Shown here piece by piece: positions 7,375 to 15,822 of a stretch of 35,104 nt of DNA. Source of the DNA: an uncultured Thalassotalea sp. (GTDB lineage Bacteria; Pseudomonadota; Gammaproteobacteria; Enterobacterales; Alteromonadaceae). The notes under the pieces are model-generated. The model had not been told where the DNA came from. It was given only the letters and a program-made list of their open reading frames with translations, and did no database searches. Position 1 is the stretch's first letter. Every line of letters starts with the position of its first letter. A program made the position numbers and the translations under genes. The DNA lies in assembly GCA_947502355.1 (NCBI GenBank), contig CANMZP010000036.1, positions 1 to 35,104 of the forward strand, read 5' to 3'.

Positions 7375-10260
7375 TTATTTGCTGGCTTTTTTCTCGTGGT
7401 AAGCTTCACCGTCAACCATCCACTTCGCCGCGGGTTTACCTTTTAGGTAATGGTCAAAGTATTGCTTCATTTTGATGGTGTAATCCACTTTATTTGGGTA
7501 CTTTTTCAAGTGATGTGGTTCACCTTCGTACTGCAGCAAAATAACGTTTTTATCTAAACGACGCATGGCTAGGTACATTTCCACACCTTGTTGCCATGGC
7601 ACCGCATCATCAACATCACCAAATTGCATTAACAGTGGGGTGTTTATACGGTCGGCAAAAAATACCGGAGAGTTCTCGATGTATAAATCGCGACGTTCAA
7701 ATAAGCTGGCGCCAATTCGGCTTTGCCCTTGCTCGTATTGAAATTGTCTGGCTAAACCCGTACCTAAGCGGATACCTGAGTATGCACTGGTCATGTTAGA
7801 GACAGGTGCACCAGAAACTGCCGCAGCAAAGATATCTGTTTCAGTAATGGAATGCAGAGTTTGGTAACCACTCCAACTATGACCATGTAAACCAATGGCA
7901 TTTTCGTCGGCAACGCCCATATCAATGATTTTTTGAATACCCGGCACAATTGATTTATTCGTTGAGTGACCCGGTGTACCTACTTCAAAGTGCACATCTG
8001 GTAAGAAGATGGCGTACCCATTTGAGGTATAGTATGGGAAGTTTGGACGATGGTTAACCTTCATTTGGTTAAACTCGTACATGCGCTGAGAAAAACGGCG
8101 GTAGTAATACACAACAACAGGGTACTGCATGCCTTCTATGTAGTTGGCTGGTTTAATTAAAACACCTTGGTGTTTTACACCCATGGCTGAGCGCCATTCG
8201 ACAAGCTCAGGGTTACCCCATAAAAACTCATCTTTTTGTGGGTTAACATTCGTGAGTTTTTTACCGCTGGCGGTATTTAAATCCGATACCCATAAATCTG
8301 GAAATTCATTGAAGTCTTCACGACTAAATAACAACTTGTCGGCTTCTTTGGCTTTGCCAATAAATTTAAACTTCTTGTTTTCTTCGCGTTGCTTAACTAA
8401 TTCGCCAGTTTCTAAATTAAGCTGATAAAAACCAAAGTTTTTCAGCTCGTCGTTGTAACTGGTTAATAGCAACGTTTCGTCTTCATCAAAGTAATCTTGC
8501 TCTTTATCTAAGTCGTTAATGCGAAATTGCAGTGAGTTAGGACGACCCGTGTCACAGGTTAAACATTTACTGCTTTTTTGCTTGAGGCTTAGTAACCAGA
8601 TATCAAACTTGTCGTAGACCAAAACACCTTTATCGTCTTCTAACCAACCAGCAATGCCATAGCCTGGTACCTTACTTGGGTAGTCGTGATCTTCATCGGC
8701 AAAGGTGGTGCTGAGTTGATTGGTTAAATTGATGGTTTTATTCTGTTTGCGATCAAAGGCCCAAATGTGCTGATCTTTATAATAAGCGGCATAACGACCA
8801 GATTCACTGAGTTTAACATTGGTATAGCTGCTTAATTTTTCAGTAATTATGGTTTTTTTACCAGACTTTAAATCAACAATGTAAAAGTCGCTGAAAAAGC
8901 CTTCCCAAGTGCGCAGTTTACGATATTTTAAATCGCTACTACCAAGTGTGGCTTTGGCATGGTTCGTGGTTTTAACATTGATTAATTGCTTGTCAGCCAG
9001 TTGCACAAACTTTTTGCTTTTAACATGGTACACGGCTCGATAAGTATGTTTTTTATCACGAGTATATTGGAACTTTTCATTGGTTTTGATGAGTGGGTCA
9101 TCGCCGTGCCAGATTTGTAAGTTGCGACCAGCAACTAATTTATCGGTATCAAATAGCTCGGCTTGAACCTCAACTTTGGTTGATGTTTCTTCAACCTGTT
9201 CAGGCGTGGCTTTTAAGCCAAAGAATAAGCGTTGATTGTCTAAACTCCAGGTTAATGCATTACGGTCGCTAACAAAGTAATCAGCAGATTTTCGTTTAAC
9301 CGTGGTTACCTTATTTTTGTTGAATGACCATATTTTAACCTGATGCTGACGCTCATCGATTTCCTCGCTGAAATCACCTTGCAAAAAGGCCAATTGTTCG
9401 CCTTTTTGGCCCCAGCTTAGTTGGTGAAAACTTTGTAGGTCTTTGTCGACAACCGTTTGAGTTTTATTGTTGGTTAGGTCGATTACTTGTAATTGGTTAT
9501 CGACACCATCTTCGGTTGAGGTGCTGTAAGCAAACAGCGGTTTTTCGGTAGAGAATTCGAAACTGTCTACATTGGCCAGTGTTTGCTCAGATAAATCGGT
9601 AAGGTTGACCAAAGTAACGTCATGTTTAATGCGTTTTTTATTATACAACTTGGCCGTTTCTTCAGCGGCTTCGCCTTTTGCTTCTGTAGATTTAGTTGCT
9701 TCTGTAGATTTAGTTGCTTCAGTGGCCTTAACTTGTTTTGCGCTTTGTTCAGAACTTTCGCCTTGAACTTCCTTGCTCTCGTCTTTAGGTTGTTTTTTTG
9801 CAAAAGCAATAAAGCCATGGTGATCGCTTAACGCAAATTCCTCAACCTCGTTAAACTGGTTGCGCTTGCCGGTTGCCAGTTCAATAATAACCAACGAATC
9901 TTTTAACTTTTTCTTTTCGTCTTTGTCGGCTTGCTCTTTCTTTAATAGTGCTGGTTTTAAGGTAATCGCAACAAAACGACCATCGGCACTAAAGGTGGCT
10001 TTAGCACCTAACTCGACTTGATATTGAGTGTCTGAAGTTGTCGACACAATATGGTAGCTGCTGTCACCTCGGTCTGGCTGTGCCACGTAGCCAATCCAAT
10101 TACCTTGTTCGGTAATTTGTGGGGCAACAATGGATTTAAACTTCATGATGTCGGCAAGTTCGAGCGGACGTTGAGGGGCGTCTTGACTACCGAGGGTATT
10201 AAAACTCAGTAATAACGCAAACGCTGGCGCAACAATGCGCGTTAAAGTTGTTATTTTCAT
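7375..10260 (-). CDS. Exported S9-family (prolyl oligopeptidase-type) serine peptidase
   Basis: The product is 961 aa with a signal peptide (hydrophobic 9-23), so it should be periplasmic or secreted. The N-terminal two thirds consist of beta-propeller-like repeats. The C-terminal alpha/beta hydrolase domain carries Ser795 in GHSWSGY, Asp884 in GDVDDAVPW and His916 in EGEPHHL, the S9 triad order. The usual small residue after the Ser-x pair is Ser here (GHSWSG rather than GHSxGG). It is longer than most dipeptidyl peptidases, partly through a charged low-complexity insert at about 160-205 (KATEATKSTEATKSTEA) that reflects an 18-bp DNA duplication. The likely role is breakdown of proline-containing oligopeptides, typical of protein-degrading marine bacteria. 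The exact specificity is not visible. It is followed by its own terminator. Confidence 0.9.
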   Translation of the reverse strand: MKITTLTRIVAPAFALLLSFNTLGSQDAPQRPLELADIMKFKSIVAPQITEQGNWIGYVAQPDRGDSSYHIVSTTSDTQYQVELGAKATFSADGRFVAITLKPALLKKEQADKDEKKKLKDSLVIIELATGKRNQFNEVEEFALSDHHGFIAFAKKQPKDESKEVQGESSEQSAKQVKATEATKSTEATKSTEAKGEAAEETAKLYNKKRIKHDVTLVNLTDLSEQTLANVDSFEFSTEKPLFAYSTSTEDGVDNQLQVIDLTNNKTQTVVDKDLQSFHQLSWGQKGEQLAFLQGDFSEEIDERQHQVKIWSFNKNKVTTVKRKSADYFVSDRNALTWSLDNQRLFFGLKATPEQVEETSTKVEVQAELFDTDKLVAGRNLQIWHGDDPLIKTNEKFQYTRDKKHTYRAVYHVKSKKFVQLADKQLINVKTTNHAKATLGSSDLKYRKLRTWEGFFSDFYIVDLKSGKKTIITEKLSSYTNVKLSESGRYAAYYKDQHIWAFDRKQNKTINLTNQLSTTFADEDHDYPSKVPGYGIAGWLEDDKGVLVYDKFDIWLLSLKQKSSKCLTCDTGRPNSLQFRINDLDKEQDYFDEDETLLLTSYNDELKNFGFYQLNLETGELVKQREENKKFKFIGKAKEADKLLFSREDFNEFPDLWVSDLNTASGKKLTNVNPQKDEFLWGNPELVEWRSAMGVKHQGVLIKPANYIEGMQYPVVVYYYRRFSQRMYEFNQMKVNHRPNFPYYTSNGYAIFLPDVHFEVGTPGHSTNKSIVPGIQKIIDMGVADENAIGLHGHSWSGYQTLHSITETDIFAAAVSGAPVSNMTSAYSGIRLGTGLARQFQYEQGQSRIGASLFERRDLYIENSPVFFADRINTPLLMQFGDVDDAVPWQQGVEMYLAMRRLDKNVILLQYEGEPHHLKKYPNKVDYTIKMKQYFDHYLKGKPAAKWMVDGEAYHEKKASK
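9680..9720. repeat. 18-bp in-frame tandem duplication inside the S9 peptidase gene
   Basis: The 18-base unit GCTTCTGTAGATTTAGTT occurs at 9680-9697 and again at 9698-9715, with a partial third GCTTC. On the coding strand it encodes repeated KSTEAT hexapeptides in a charged linker. Copy number could vary without breaking the frame. Confidence 0.85.
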
Positions 10261-10394
10261 TAATTTTATTCTTTTTAAAGATTTATCCCGATCTTGATTA
10301 CACTAACTTCTTTGCAACAAATCAAGGCATGCGAGTTGGTTGGTCTAAAATATGCGGCTGATGTGCGATCAACAGTTGTTTAAAGGGGGAAATC

Positions 10395-10808
10395 TTGTGC
10401 ATAATACGAATAACACCCTTTAACGTTATTTATATGTTCCATCGAAATCAATTAATTGGCCAATGGCACCGCAGTGATGAAAATGAATTTGAACGCTTTA
10501 GTGAGCTGGCCGAACTCAACCCGGACGGAAGCTTTGTTTTTCACTTTTATACCTACCAGCTTGATGGCTCGCTAGTTAGCGAAATTGCTGAGGTTGGCGA
10601 CTGGGGGCTAGTGGGGGATATCCACTTTACCATTACCAAAGAAGAAGTGGAAAATCAGCAACGTTATATGGCGGACTTAAATAATGAAGATAACTATCAT
10701 GCCTATAAAATCATAGAGTTAACTAATGACACCTTTACTTACCAGCACGTTGTAAGTGGTGAGCAGTTTACCTTGTATAAGGTGCCAACGAGTGCCAAGC
10801 ATAATTAA
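10395..10808 (+). CDS. Small lipocalin-like/hypothetical protein
   Basis: The product is 137 aa from TTG 10395 or 124 aa from ATG 10434. TTG has a strong purine-rich site (GGGGG at 10385-10389) five bases upstream, whereas the ATG has none, so I give the longer form. The domain itself begins near LIGQWHRSD, so both are possible. The pattern of IGxW at the start, alternating beta strands (GSFVFHFYTY, GDWGLVGDIHFTI) and a closing EQFTLYKV resembles small lipocalin-like domain proteins of unknown ligand. No signal peptide is seen. It is divergent from the S9 peptidase and followed by three small genes on the same strand. Confidence 0.6.
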   Translation: MCIIRITPFNVIYMFHRNQLIGQWHRSDENEFERFSELAELNPDGSFVFHFYTYQLDGSLVSEIAEVGDWGLVGDIHFTITKEEVENQQRYMADLNNEDNYHAYKIIELTNDTFTYQHVVSGEQFTLYKVPTSAKHN

Positions 10809-10887
10809 ATTTTACTGCTAAACTAATAAATATTATCAACAGTATTTGTGATGAAATTTGCCTTACATTCATTTTGATACGTTTATT

Positions 10888-10894
10888 AAGGTGG
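10888..10894 (+). promoter_or_regulatory. Ribosome binding site that fixes the GTG start of the RraB-like gene
   Basis: AAGGTGG lies 5 bases before GTG 10900. The frame is open back to a TTG at 10858, but that has no comparable site. Confidence 0.65.
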
Positions 10895-10899
10895 TTACA

Positions 10900-11250
10900 G
10901 TGAATAGAGATTTAATGAAGTTTCCGAGCGATTCCAATGGCAATATGCTGTGGAATATGGAGCGTGGAGGCGATAACTTATCGAAGGCTCGCGAAATACA
11001 GTTTTCGGTCATATTTCCCAGTCAGGAGCAAGCGTTGAAGTTTGGCCGTATCTTATTGGCGAATAATCAAAAGCTGTCTTTTTGCCCGTATTTGGAAAAT
11101 CCAGAGCATCCGTGGGAAATTACCGCTTACCCAGAAATGCCGGCCAGTTATGAGAACATCACCAGTTATCAATATTTATTAGAAACTCAAGCGCGTAAGT
11201 TTGATGGTATTTACGATGGCTGGTATTGTCAGCCACAAACTCTTGAATAA
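10900..11250 (+). CDS. RraB-like regulator of ribonuclease E activity
   Basis: The product is 116 aa from GTG 10900. The opening FPSDSNGNMLWNMERGGDNLSKAREIQFSV has the RraB-family layout, in which an acidic or Asn-rich segment, D-G-N and then a gap residue before L-S-K-x-R-x-x-x-F lead into a ferredoxin-like fold (FPSQEQALKFGRIL). RraB of E. coli binds RNase E and changes which RNAs the degradosome cuts. This copy lacks the long acidic C-terminal tail of that protein, so its partner may differ. The label is therefore family level only, and I give no symbol. It is cytoplasmic and is followed after 38 bases by a zinc-ribbon gene, possibly co-transcribed. Confidence 0.7.
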   Translation: MNRDLMKFPSDSNGNMLWNMERGGDNLSKAREIQFSVIFPSQEQALKFGRILLANNQKLSFCPYLENPEHPWEITAYPEMPASYENITSYQYLLETQARKFDGIYDGWYCQPQTLE

Positions 11251-11288
11251 ATTTATGTTTTGAGCTTGCTCAAGGCGATGGGAAAATC

Positions 11289-11498
11289 ATGAATGCAGTA
11301 GATTTTACAAAGCTTAATAAACTCACCGCAAAATCGTTTAACGATCAAAAAGCGTTAATTAAAAAAGTAATGGCAGGGCGTCTTATAAAGTGTCGCATCT
11401 GTCAACAACCGCTCAAGCTTATTCACCCGAGTGAAAGCGATAAACCCGGTATTTATTGTCAGCAAGGCTGTACTCAAATCGAACTGGATATGAGCTAA
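11289..11498 (+). CDS. Small zinc-ribbon-like protein
   Basis: The product is 69 aa. Four cysteines are placed as a likely zinc site: Cys35 and Cys38 in KCRICQQPL, and Cys57 and Cys61 in IYCQQGC. The N-terminal half is helical and basic. I do not recognise a named family. The spacing CxxC-18-CxxxC is unusual but would suit a small structural zinc ribbon. The ATG follows GGCGATGGGAAAATC, a weak ribosome site. It lies between the RraB-like and AcpH-like genes with short gaps on both sides (38 and 19 bases), so it is probably part of one operon with them. Function is unknown. Confidence 0.65.
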   Translation: MNAVDFTKLNKLTAKSFNDQKALIKKVMAGRLIKCRICQQPLKLIHPSESDKPGIYCQQGCTQIELDMS

Positions 11499-11517
11499 GC
11501 CCTGTGAAGATAGGATT

Positions 11518-12105
11518 ATGAATTACCTGGCCCACCTTTATTTTTCTAAACCCGAAAAAATGTCCTTAACCGGTAATTTAATGGGCGATTTTTTAAAAGG
11601 CACCGATACCAGAACATTACCTGAGTCCATATTAAAAGGCATCGAAAATCATCGATTGGTGGATAAATTTACCGATCAGCATAATGAGGTTAAATCGTTA
11701 AAGCAGCATTTATCCCCTGAACGAAAGCGTTTTTCGGCGGTGATTTCCGATGTTGTCTTTGATCACTTTTTAGCGCGACATTGGCAAAAATTTTCAACAC
11801 AGCCCTTTGAGGCCTTTGTTGAACACTCATATCGTCAATTAGGGCAAAGCCGTGATTATATGCCCGAGCGAATGCAACTTGTGATTGCTCGAATGATCAA
11901 AGATGACTGGTTAACAAGTTATCATAGTTTGGACAATATTGGCCATGCGCTTAATGGTATATCTCGTCGAATTCGTTTTGAAAATCAATTGCATGGAGCC
12001 ATTGATGAAGTCCAAATCCACTATCAACATTACGAGCGAGTATTTCAGCGTTTCTTTCCCGAACTTTGCCAACATGTGGCCTTGCATGCCATTGAATCCA
12101 AATAA
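11518..12105 (+). CDS. acpH: Acyl carrier protein phosphodiesterase-like (AcpH family, DUF479)
   Basis: The product is 195 aa, the AcpH length. The family signature is clear: MNYLAHLYFS at the start, LTGNLMGDFLKG at 18-29, then IENHRLVDKFTDQH at about 43-56 and FDHFLARHW at about 81-89. The His and Asp residues in these motifs form the metal site of the HD-like fold. AcpH hydrolyses the 4'-phosphopantetheine arm from holo acyl carrier protein, giving apo-ACP and adjusting fatty-acid synthesis in the cytoplasm. Some members of DUF479 have no proven activity, so the function is by family. The ATG is preceded by GAAGATAGGATT, an adequate ribosome site. Confidence 0.88.
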   Translation: MNYLAHLYFSKPEKMSLTGNLMGDFLKGTDTRTLPESILKGIENHRLVDKFTDQHNEVKSLKQHLSPERKRFSAVISDVVFDHFLARHWQKFSTQPFEAFVEHSYRQLGQSRDYMPERMQLVIARMIKDDWLTSYHSLDNIGHALNGISRRIRFENQLHGAIDEVQIHYQHYERVFQRFFPELCQHVALHAIESK

Positions 12106-12153
12106 ATTATGCTTTTTTGATTTAGCTTACTAGGTAAGTTGTAAAAACTTATT

Positions 12154-12159
12154 TATAAT
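12154..12159 (+). promoter_or_regulatory. Possible -10 box for the cyclophilin gene
   Basis: TATAAT lies 33 bases before the cyclophilin ATG in the gap after acpH. No convincing -35 box occurs at 16-18 bases upstream, so this is only a candidate. Confidence 0.3.
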
Positions 12160-12191
12160 GCGGTTAATACTCCTGAAAATAACGATAAAAT

Positions 12192-12854
12192 ATGAAATCA
12201 TTTGTATATAAAATCCTCTCTGTTTGTGCTTTTTCGATTCTATGTCTTCTCCTTGGTAAGTGGTTAGATAACGACGTTGCCATCAATCAAATTGAAGAGT
12301 TTATTGCTGAGCAAAAAATCAATACCGAGCAACAAGGCTGGAAAACGCAGTTAACCAAACCGCCTTTGTTAACTTTCCAAGATGGCCGTCAATACTATTG
12401 GCATTTAGTGACGAATAAAGGCCCTATCGTTATTAAGCTGTTACCTGAATATGCACCTATGCATGTATCGAGTACCATTTATTTAACCAAGCTAGGCTTT
12501 TATGATTCACTTAAGTTTCATCGCGTGATCCCTGGCTTTATGGCGCAAGGGGGCGATCCTCTAGGCAGTGGCCGAGGTAATCCAGGCTATCGCTATGATG
12601 GAGAGTACCATGAAGATGCAAGCCATACTGACCGAGGCGTGTTGAGTATGGCCAATGCCGGTCCGGGTTCTGATGGTTCGCAATTCTTTATCACCTTTAA
12701 GCAAACACGTTTTCTTGATGGTCGTCATACGGTGTTTGGTAACGTGGTTAGCGGCATGGAAACGTTAGATATTTTGGAAAGCTTGGGGAGTCAAAGTGGC
12801 CGCCCTAAAGAAGAGCTGTCAATATTAACCGCATTTATCAGTAATCAGCCTTAA
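12192..12854 (+). CDS. Membrane-anchored cyclophilin-type peptidyl-prolyl isomerase
   Basis: The product is 220 aa. Residues 4-23 (FVYKILSVCAFSILCLLLGK) form an N-terminal membrane anchor or uncleaved signal, then about 45 residues of linker, then the cyclophilin domain at about 70-215. The active-site arginine is in FHRVIPGFMAQGGDP, and GSQFFITF and LDGRHTVFGNV follow as in bacterial cyclophilins. The enzyme isomerises Xaa-Pro bonds, here probably on the periplasmic face during folding of exported proteins. Most Gram-negative periplasmic cyclophilins (PpiA) have a cleaved signal, so the anchor and linker are a modest variation. A strong hairpin terminator follows at 12953. Confidence 0.88.
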   Translation: MKSFVYKILSVCAFSILCLLLGKWLDNDVAINQIEEFIAEQKINTEQQGWKTQLTKPPLLTFQDGRQYYWHLVTNKGPIVIKLLPEYAPMHVSSTIYLTKLGFYDSLKFHRVIPGFMAQGGDPLGSGRGNPGYRYDGEYHEDASHTDRGVLSMANAGPGSDGSQFFITFKQTRFLDGRHTVFGNVVSGMETLDILESLGSQSGRPKEELSILTAFISNQP

Positions 12855-12952
12855 AGCCGAACATTGCTTTAAACTGTTTACTTTTTATTTTTTTAATCTG
12901 TATTAAAGTGCGATTAATGCCTATGATTTTGAGCCGGCGATAGAGTTTGTCA

Positions 12953-12986
12953 AAACCTTGTATTAAGTTTTTAATACAAGGTTTTT
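12953..12986 (+). terminator. Terminator of the cyclophilin gene
   Basis: A 14-bp perfect stem (AAACCTTGTATTAA at 12953-12966, TTAATACAAGGTTT at 12971-12984) with a GTTT loop runs into a T tract. It lies about 100 bases after the stop codon. Confidence 0.8.
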
Positions 12987-13004
12987 CATAGCCACTTTAT
13001 TACC

Positions 13005-13047
13005 GCTCAGCATTCAAAGTCATCCAACATGACTTTCAATGCTGAGC
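13005..13047. repeat. Long inverted repeat between convergent genes
   Basis: The two 19-base arms at 13005-13023 and 13029-13047 pair with one mismatch around CCAAC. Neither strand has a T tract after the stem. It could still end transcripts from the minus-strand nitroreductase gene, whose stop is at 13078, or be a dispersed palindrome. Confidence 0.7.
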
Positions 13048-13077
13048 TTAAAAGCACCCTGATCTTAAAAGCAACGT

Positions 13078-13752
13078 TTACAAAAACGTGGCGATTTCGT
13101 TTAAGGCTTTTTTATTGGTGGCATGCTCCGGGACAGACGCATCTTCCCCTGGATAACCTGCAATTAACAGCATAAAAGCGCGTTCATGCTCACCACGTTG
13201 ACAAATTTTATTTAAAAATGACATGGGTTTCGGGGTATGGGTTAGCGTCGCTAATCCGGCATTGTGCAAGGCATTAATTAAAAAGCCGGTGGCAATACCA
13301 ACGGACTCATGCACGTAATAGTTGGTTTTATCATCGTCTTTGTTCAGCCCTCCGCGCTTTTGACTAAAAATAGCAATAAGCCAAGGGGCATGTTCAAGGT
13401 AAGGTTTGCTGGCGTCGGTACCCAAAGGTTTAAGCGCCTCTAACCATTCCTCTCCAGCGCGACCTTCATAAAATCCACGTTCATGGAACTCTGCTTGCTC
13501 GCGAATTTGCTTTTTAATTTCTGGGTTTTCAATGGCCACAAACTGCCAAGGTTGATGGTTGGCGCCACTTGGGGCGGTACCGGCCGCTTTCAAACAATTT
13601 TCAATAATGCGCTTATCAACAGGGCGATCGCTAAAGCTGCGAATGGAGTGGCGTCGTTTCACCTGTTGATAAAATTGCTCAGAGCGAGCGAGCATTTCGG
13701 CCGTCGGGTATTCGATAAAATCATTTAAGGGTAGGTTATCATGTTCTTTCAT
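13078..13752 (-). CDS. Iodotyrosine-deiodinase-like nitroreductase (flavoprotein)
   Basis: The product is 224 aa from the ATG at 13752. An upstream in-frame ATG at 13803 would add a 17-residue extension that I think is not used. Beyond the common nitroreductase FMN motif (RRHSIRSFSDRPV at 33-45, AGTAPSGANHQPW at 57-69) it has features of the iodotyrosine deiodinase (IYD) branch. Glu91, Tyr95 and Lys116 fall where human IYD has E157, Y161 and K182, the residues that hold the amino-acid zwitterion of the substrate. The lid segment ERGFYEGRAGEEW and KPYLEHAPW also match. IYD reductively removes halogen from halotyrosines with FMN. A dehalogenase role on marine halotyrosines is therefore my inference. 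The gene is divergent from an MFS transporter. Confidence 0.82.
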   Translation of the reverse strand: MKEHDNLPLNDFIEYPTAEMLARSEQFYQQVKRRHSIRSFSDRPVDKRIIENCLKAAGTAPSGANHQPWQFVAIENPEIKKQIREQAEFHERGFYEGRAGEEWLEALKPLGTDASKPYLEHAPWLIAIFSQKRGGLNKDDDKTNYYVHESVGIATGFLINALHNAGLATLTHTPKPMSFLNKICQRGEHERAFMLLIAGYPGEDASVPEHATNKKALNEIATFL

Positions 13753-13841
13753 TGTTATAATCTGCTTGGCAACACATACTACTAGCATAACCATTGTAAT
13801 CATTTAATAGCAATAGCTTTCATAAAGCACTAAGGAAGGGT

Positions 13842-15041
13842 ATGACCCCCAAAGGCCATCAAAGCGTTACTCAGCAAACAAGATCAGCTTGGCAAACGCC
13901 ATTTGTATTTTTAGCCTTGTCAGGCATTATCGTAACGCTAGCATTTGCCGGATGGATGGCGATGTTAAATAACTTTACCGTCGAGAAGGCGGGGTTTACC
14001 GGTGCTGAAATCGGCATGTTGCAATCGCTTCGTGAAATACCAGGCTTTCTAGCCTTTACCGCGGTATTCATGTTGCTTGCTTTTCGTGAGCAAACATTTG
14101 CCCTCATTTCTTTGTCCCTACTTACTATTGGCGTTGCTGTTACGGGCTTTTTCCCTTTCGAATATGGCTTGTATGCAACCACCGTTTTAATGTCGATAGG
14201 GTTTCATTATTACGAAACCATCAACCAATCCTTAAGCTTACAATGGTTTGATAAAGAAGAGGCTCCGGCCTTATTGGGCAAGTTATTATCGATTAAGTCC
14301 GTTGCTTCCATTGTCGTGTACGGTTTTATTTGGTTAGCTTTTAGTTATTTTTCTATGCAATATTGGCATGGCTATTTAATACTTGGCGGTTTAGGCTTTC
14401 TGATCACCTTATGGTTATGGTTGTATATGCCAAGGTTTGAGCAAAAAGTTACTCAACACAAGCACTTGGTCCTGCGCAAACGCTATTCTTTATATTACCT
14501 TTTAACGTTTTTAAGCGGCGCACGTCGTCAAATATTTGTCGTTTTTGCGGGCTTTATGATGGTGGAAAAGTTTGGTTACTCTGTCGCAGACATCACCTTA
14601 CTGTATATGCTTAACCATTTATTAAATATCTACATTGCCCCCAAAATCGGTGCCTGGATTGGCGTTGTGGGTGAGCGTAAAGCCCTAACATTAGAATACA
14701 TTGGCTTAATATTGGTATTTACCGGGTATGCTTTGGTTGATAACCACTATATGGCGGCAACCTTATATGTGATTGACCATTTGTTTTTTGCTATGGCGAT
14801 TGCCATTAAAACCTATTTCCAAAAGATAGCCGATCCAGCGGATATCGCCTCCAATGCCGGGGTGAGCTTTACCATAAACCATATTGCCGCGGTGTTTATT
14901 CCTGCATTGTTTGGTTTGATTTGGTTATACAATCCATCTTATGTGTTTTGGGCGGGCGCGGGGATTGCGTGTTGCTCTTTAGTGGCAAGCCAATGGGTTA
15001 ATACGTTACAAAAACCAACAACACAAGAGAATCTTGCTTAA
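13842..15041 (+). CDS. Major facilitator superfamily transporter
   Basis: The product is 399 aa with about twelve hydrophobic segments beginning at 22-42 (FVFLALSGIIVTLAFAGWMA). The loop after the second segment reads GMLQSLREIPGFLAF. The linker near the middle (FEQKVTQHKHLVLRKRYSL) is short and basic, as expected for the cytoplasmic loop between the two six-helix halves. It belongs to MFS, but I cannot tell its substrate or direction. It shares an upstream region of about 90 bases with the deiodinase-like gene, which suggests a common control and possibly a shared substrate. That link is inferred from position only. AAGGAAGGGT gives a good ribosome site before the ATG. Confidence 0.85.
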   Translation: MTPKGHQSVTQQTRSAWQTPFVFLALSGIIVTLAFAGWMAMLNNFTVEKAGFTGAEIGMLQSLREIPGFLAFTAVFMLLAFREQTFALISLSLLTIGVAVTGFFPFEYGLYATTVLMSIGFHYYETINQSLSLQWFDKEEAPALLGKLLSIKSVASIVVYGFIWLAFSYFSMQYWHGYLILGGLGFLITLWLWLYMPRFEQKVTQHKHLVLRKRYSLYYLLTFLSGARRQIFVVFAGFMMVEKFGYSVADITLLYMLNHLLNIYIAPKIGAWIGVVGERKALTLEYIGLILVFTGYALVDNHYMAATLYVIDHLFFAMAIAIKTYFQKIADPADIASNAGVSFTINHIAAVFIPALFGLIWLYNPSYVFWAGAGIACCSLVASQWVNTLQKPTTQENLA

Positions 15042-15078
15042 GGGCGTAATTATACGCTATTGAATACGTAGGCAAGAC

Positions 15079-15105
15079 AAGAGATCACACATTTGGCGAT
15101 CTCTT
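15079..15105. terminator. Weak bidirectional hairpin between convergent genes
   Basis: An 8-bp stem (AAGAGATC at 15079-15086, GATCTCTT at 15098-15105) has an 11-base loop. It lies between the MFS stop (15041) and the stop of the next minus-strand gene (15129). AGGCA/TGCCT outside it may extend the structure. There are no strong T tracts. Confidence 0.4.
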
Positions 15106-15128
15106 ATCAAATGCCTGCAACAACGTAC

Positions 15129-15686
15129 TTAATGTTTATGATGAGGCATAAGGATTTTGCTTTCATCAATCGGGATCATAATGTGCGCATAAGGTGTATC
15201 ACCCCACATAACATAAGGACCACCTTGACTGGGATCGTCGGTAATGCCTTTTAACATTTCCTTAGGTACGATAACCATTAAATGTGGGCCTGTTTCAACA
15301 TAATCTTTAGCCTCTTTATGGTTGGCATGGTATGGGTCTGAGTTACTAACCCCTGCGCCAAAATCCCCTCTAAGCATATAAGAAATGCCGATTCGGTCGG
15401 CCACAAAATCACTTTTGCTATTTAATGCCTGAAGCATTTTCATCCAGGTTTCATCATTACACATTGGGTTCTTGTCGTTAGGCATAACGTCAGGTAAACA
15501 TGTCCAGCCATTAGTCCCTTTTTTCATAATTCTACCATCGGTATCCATAATGGTTGCATCTTGACTAATAGCGCTTGGTGCTGCAGACATAGCACGTTTA
15601 ATTTTTACTGCATCTGATTCTGCGATAGCTGTGAAGCTGAACAACATAGCCGCTATCATTACGATAAATCTAGTTAACATTTTCAT
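15129..15686 (-). CDS. Conserved periplasmic protein of unknown function
   Basis: The product is 185 aa from ATG 15686, chosen because it opens a clean signal peptide (MKMLTRFIVMIAAMLFSF, cut after AIA) and follows GAGGAAGG. An ATG six bases downstream is about as good. The mature protein begins SDAVKIKRAMSAAP, contains two cysteines (WTCLPDVMP and PMCNDETW) and several His/Met-rich stretches, and ends PHHKH. The sequence looks like a family of small exported proteins with a conserved GWTCLPD...PMC segment seen across Proteobacteria, function unknown. The His and Met content could suit metal binding, but that is a guess. It is convergent with the MFS gene. Confidence 0.7.
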   Translation of the reverse strand: MKMLTRFIVMIAAMLFSFTAIAESDAVKIKRAMSAAPSAISQDATIMDTDGRIMKKGTNGWTCLPDVMPNDKNPMCNDETWMKMLQALNSKSDFVADRIGISYMLRGDFGAGVSNSDPYHANHKEAKDYVETGPHLMVIVPKEMLKGITDDPSQGGPYVMWGDTPYAHIMIPIDESKILMPHHKH

Positions 15687-15822
15687 AAGCCTTCCTCGTT
15701 TGCTATATAGCCCTACAAGTATAGGAAGTAATTTAGCATTAACCCGAAAATGCAATATTGTGACCGAATTTTGAGTTGAATTACCGGTGTAAAATAGTCG
15801 GCTTAGCCACCATTGCGGTCAC

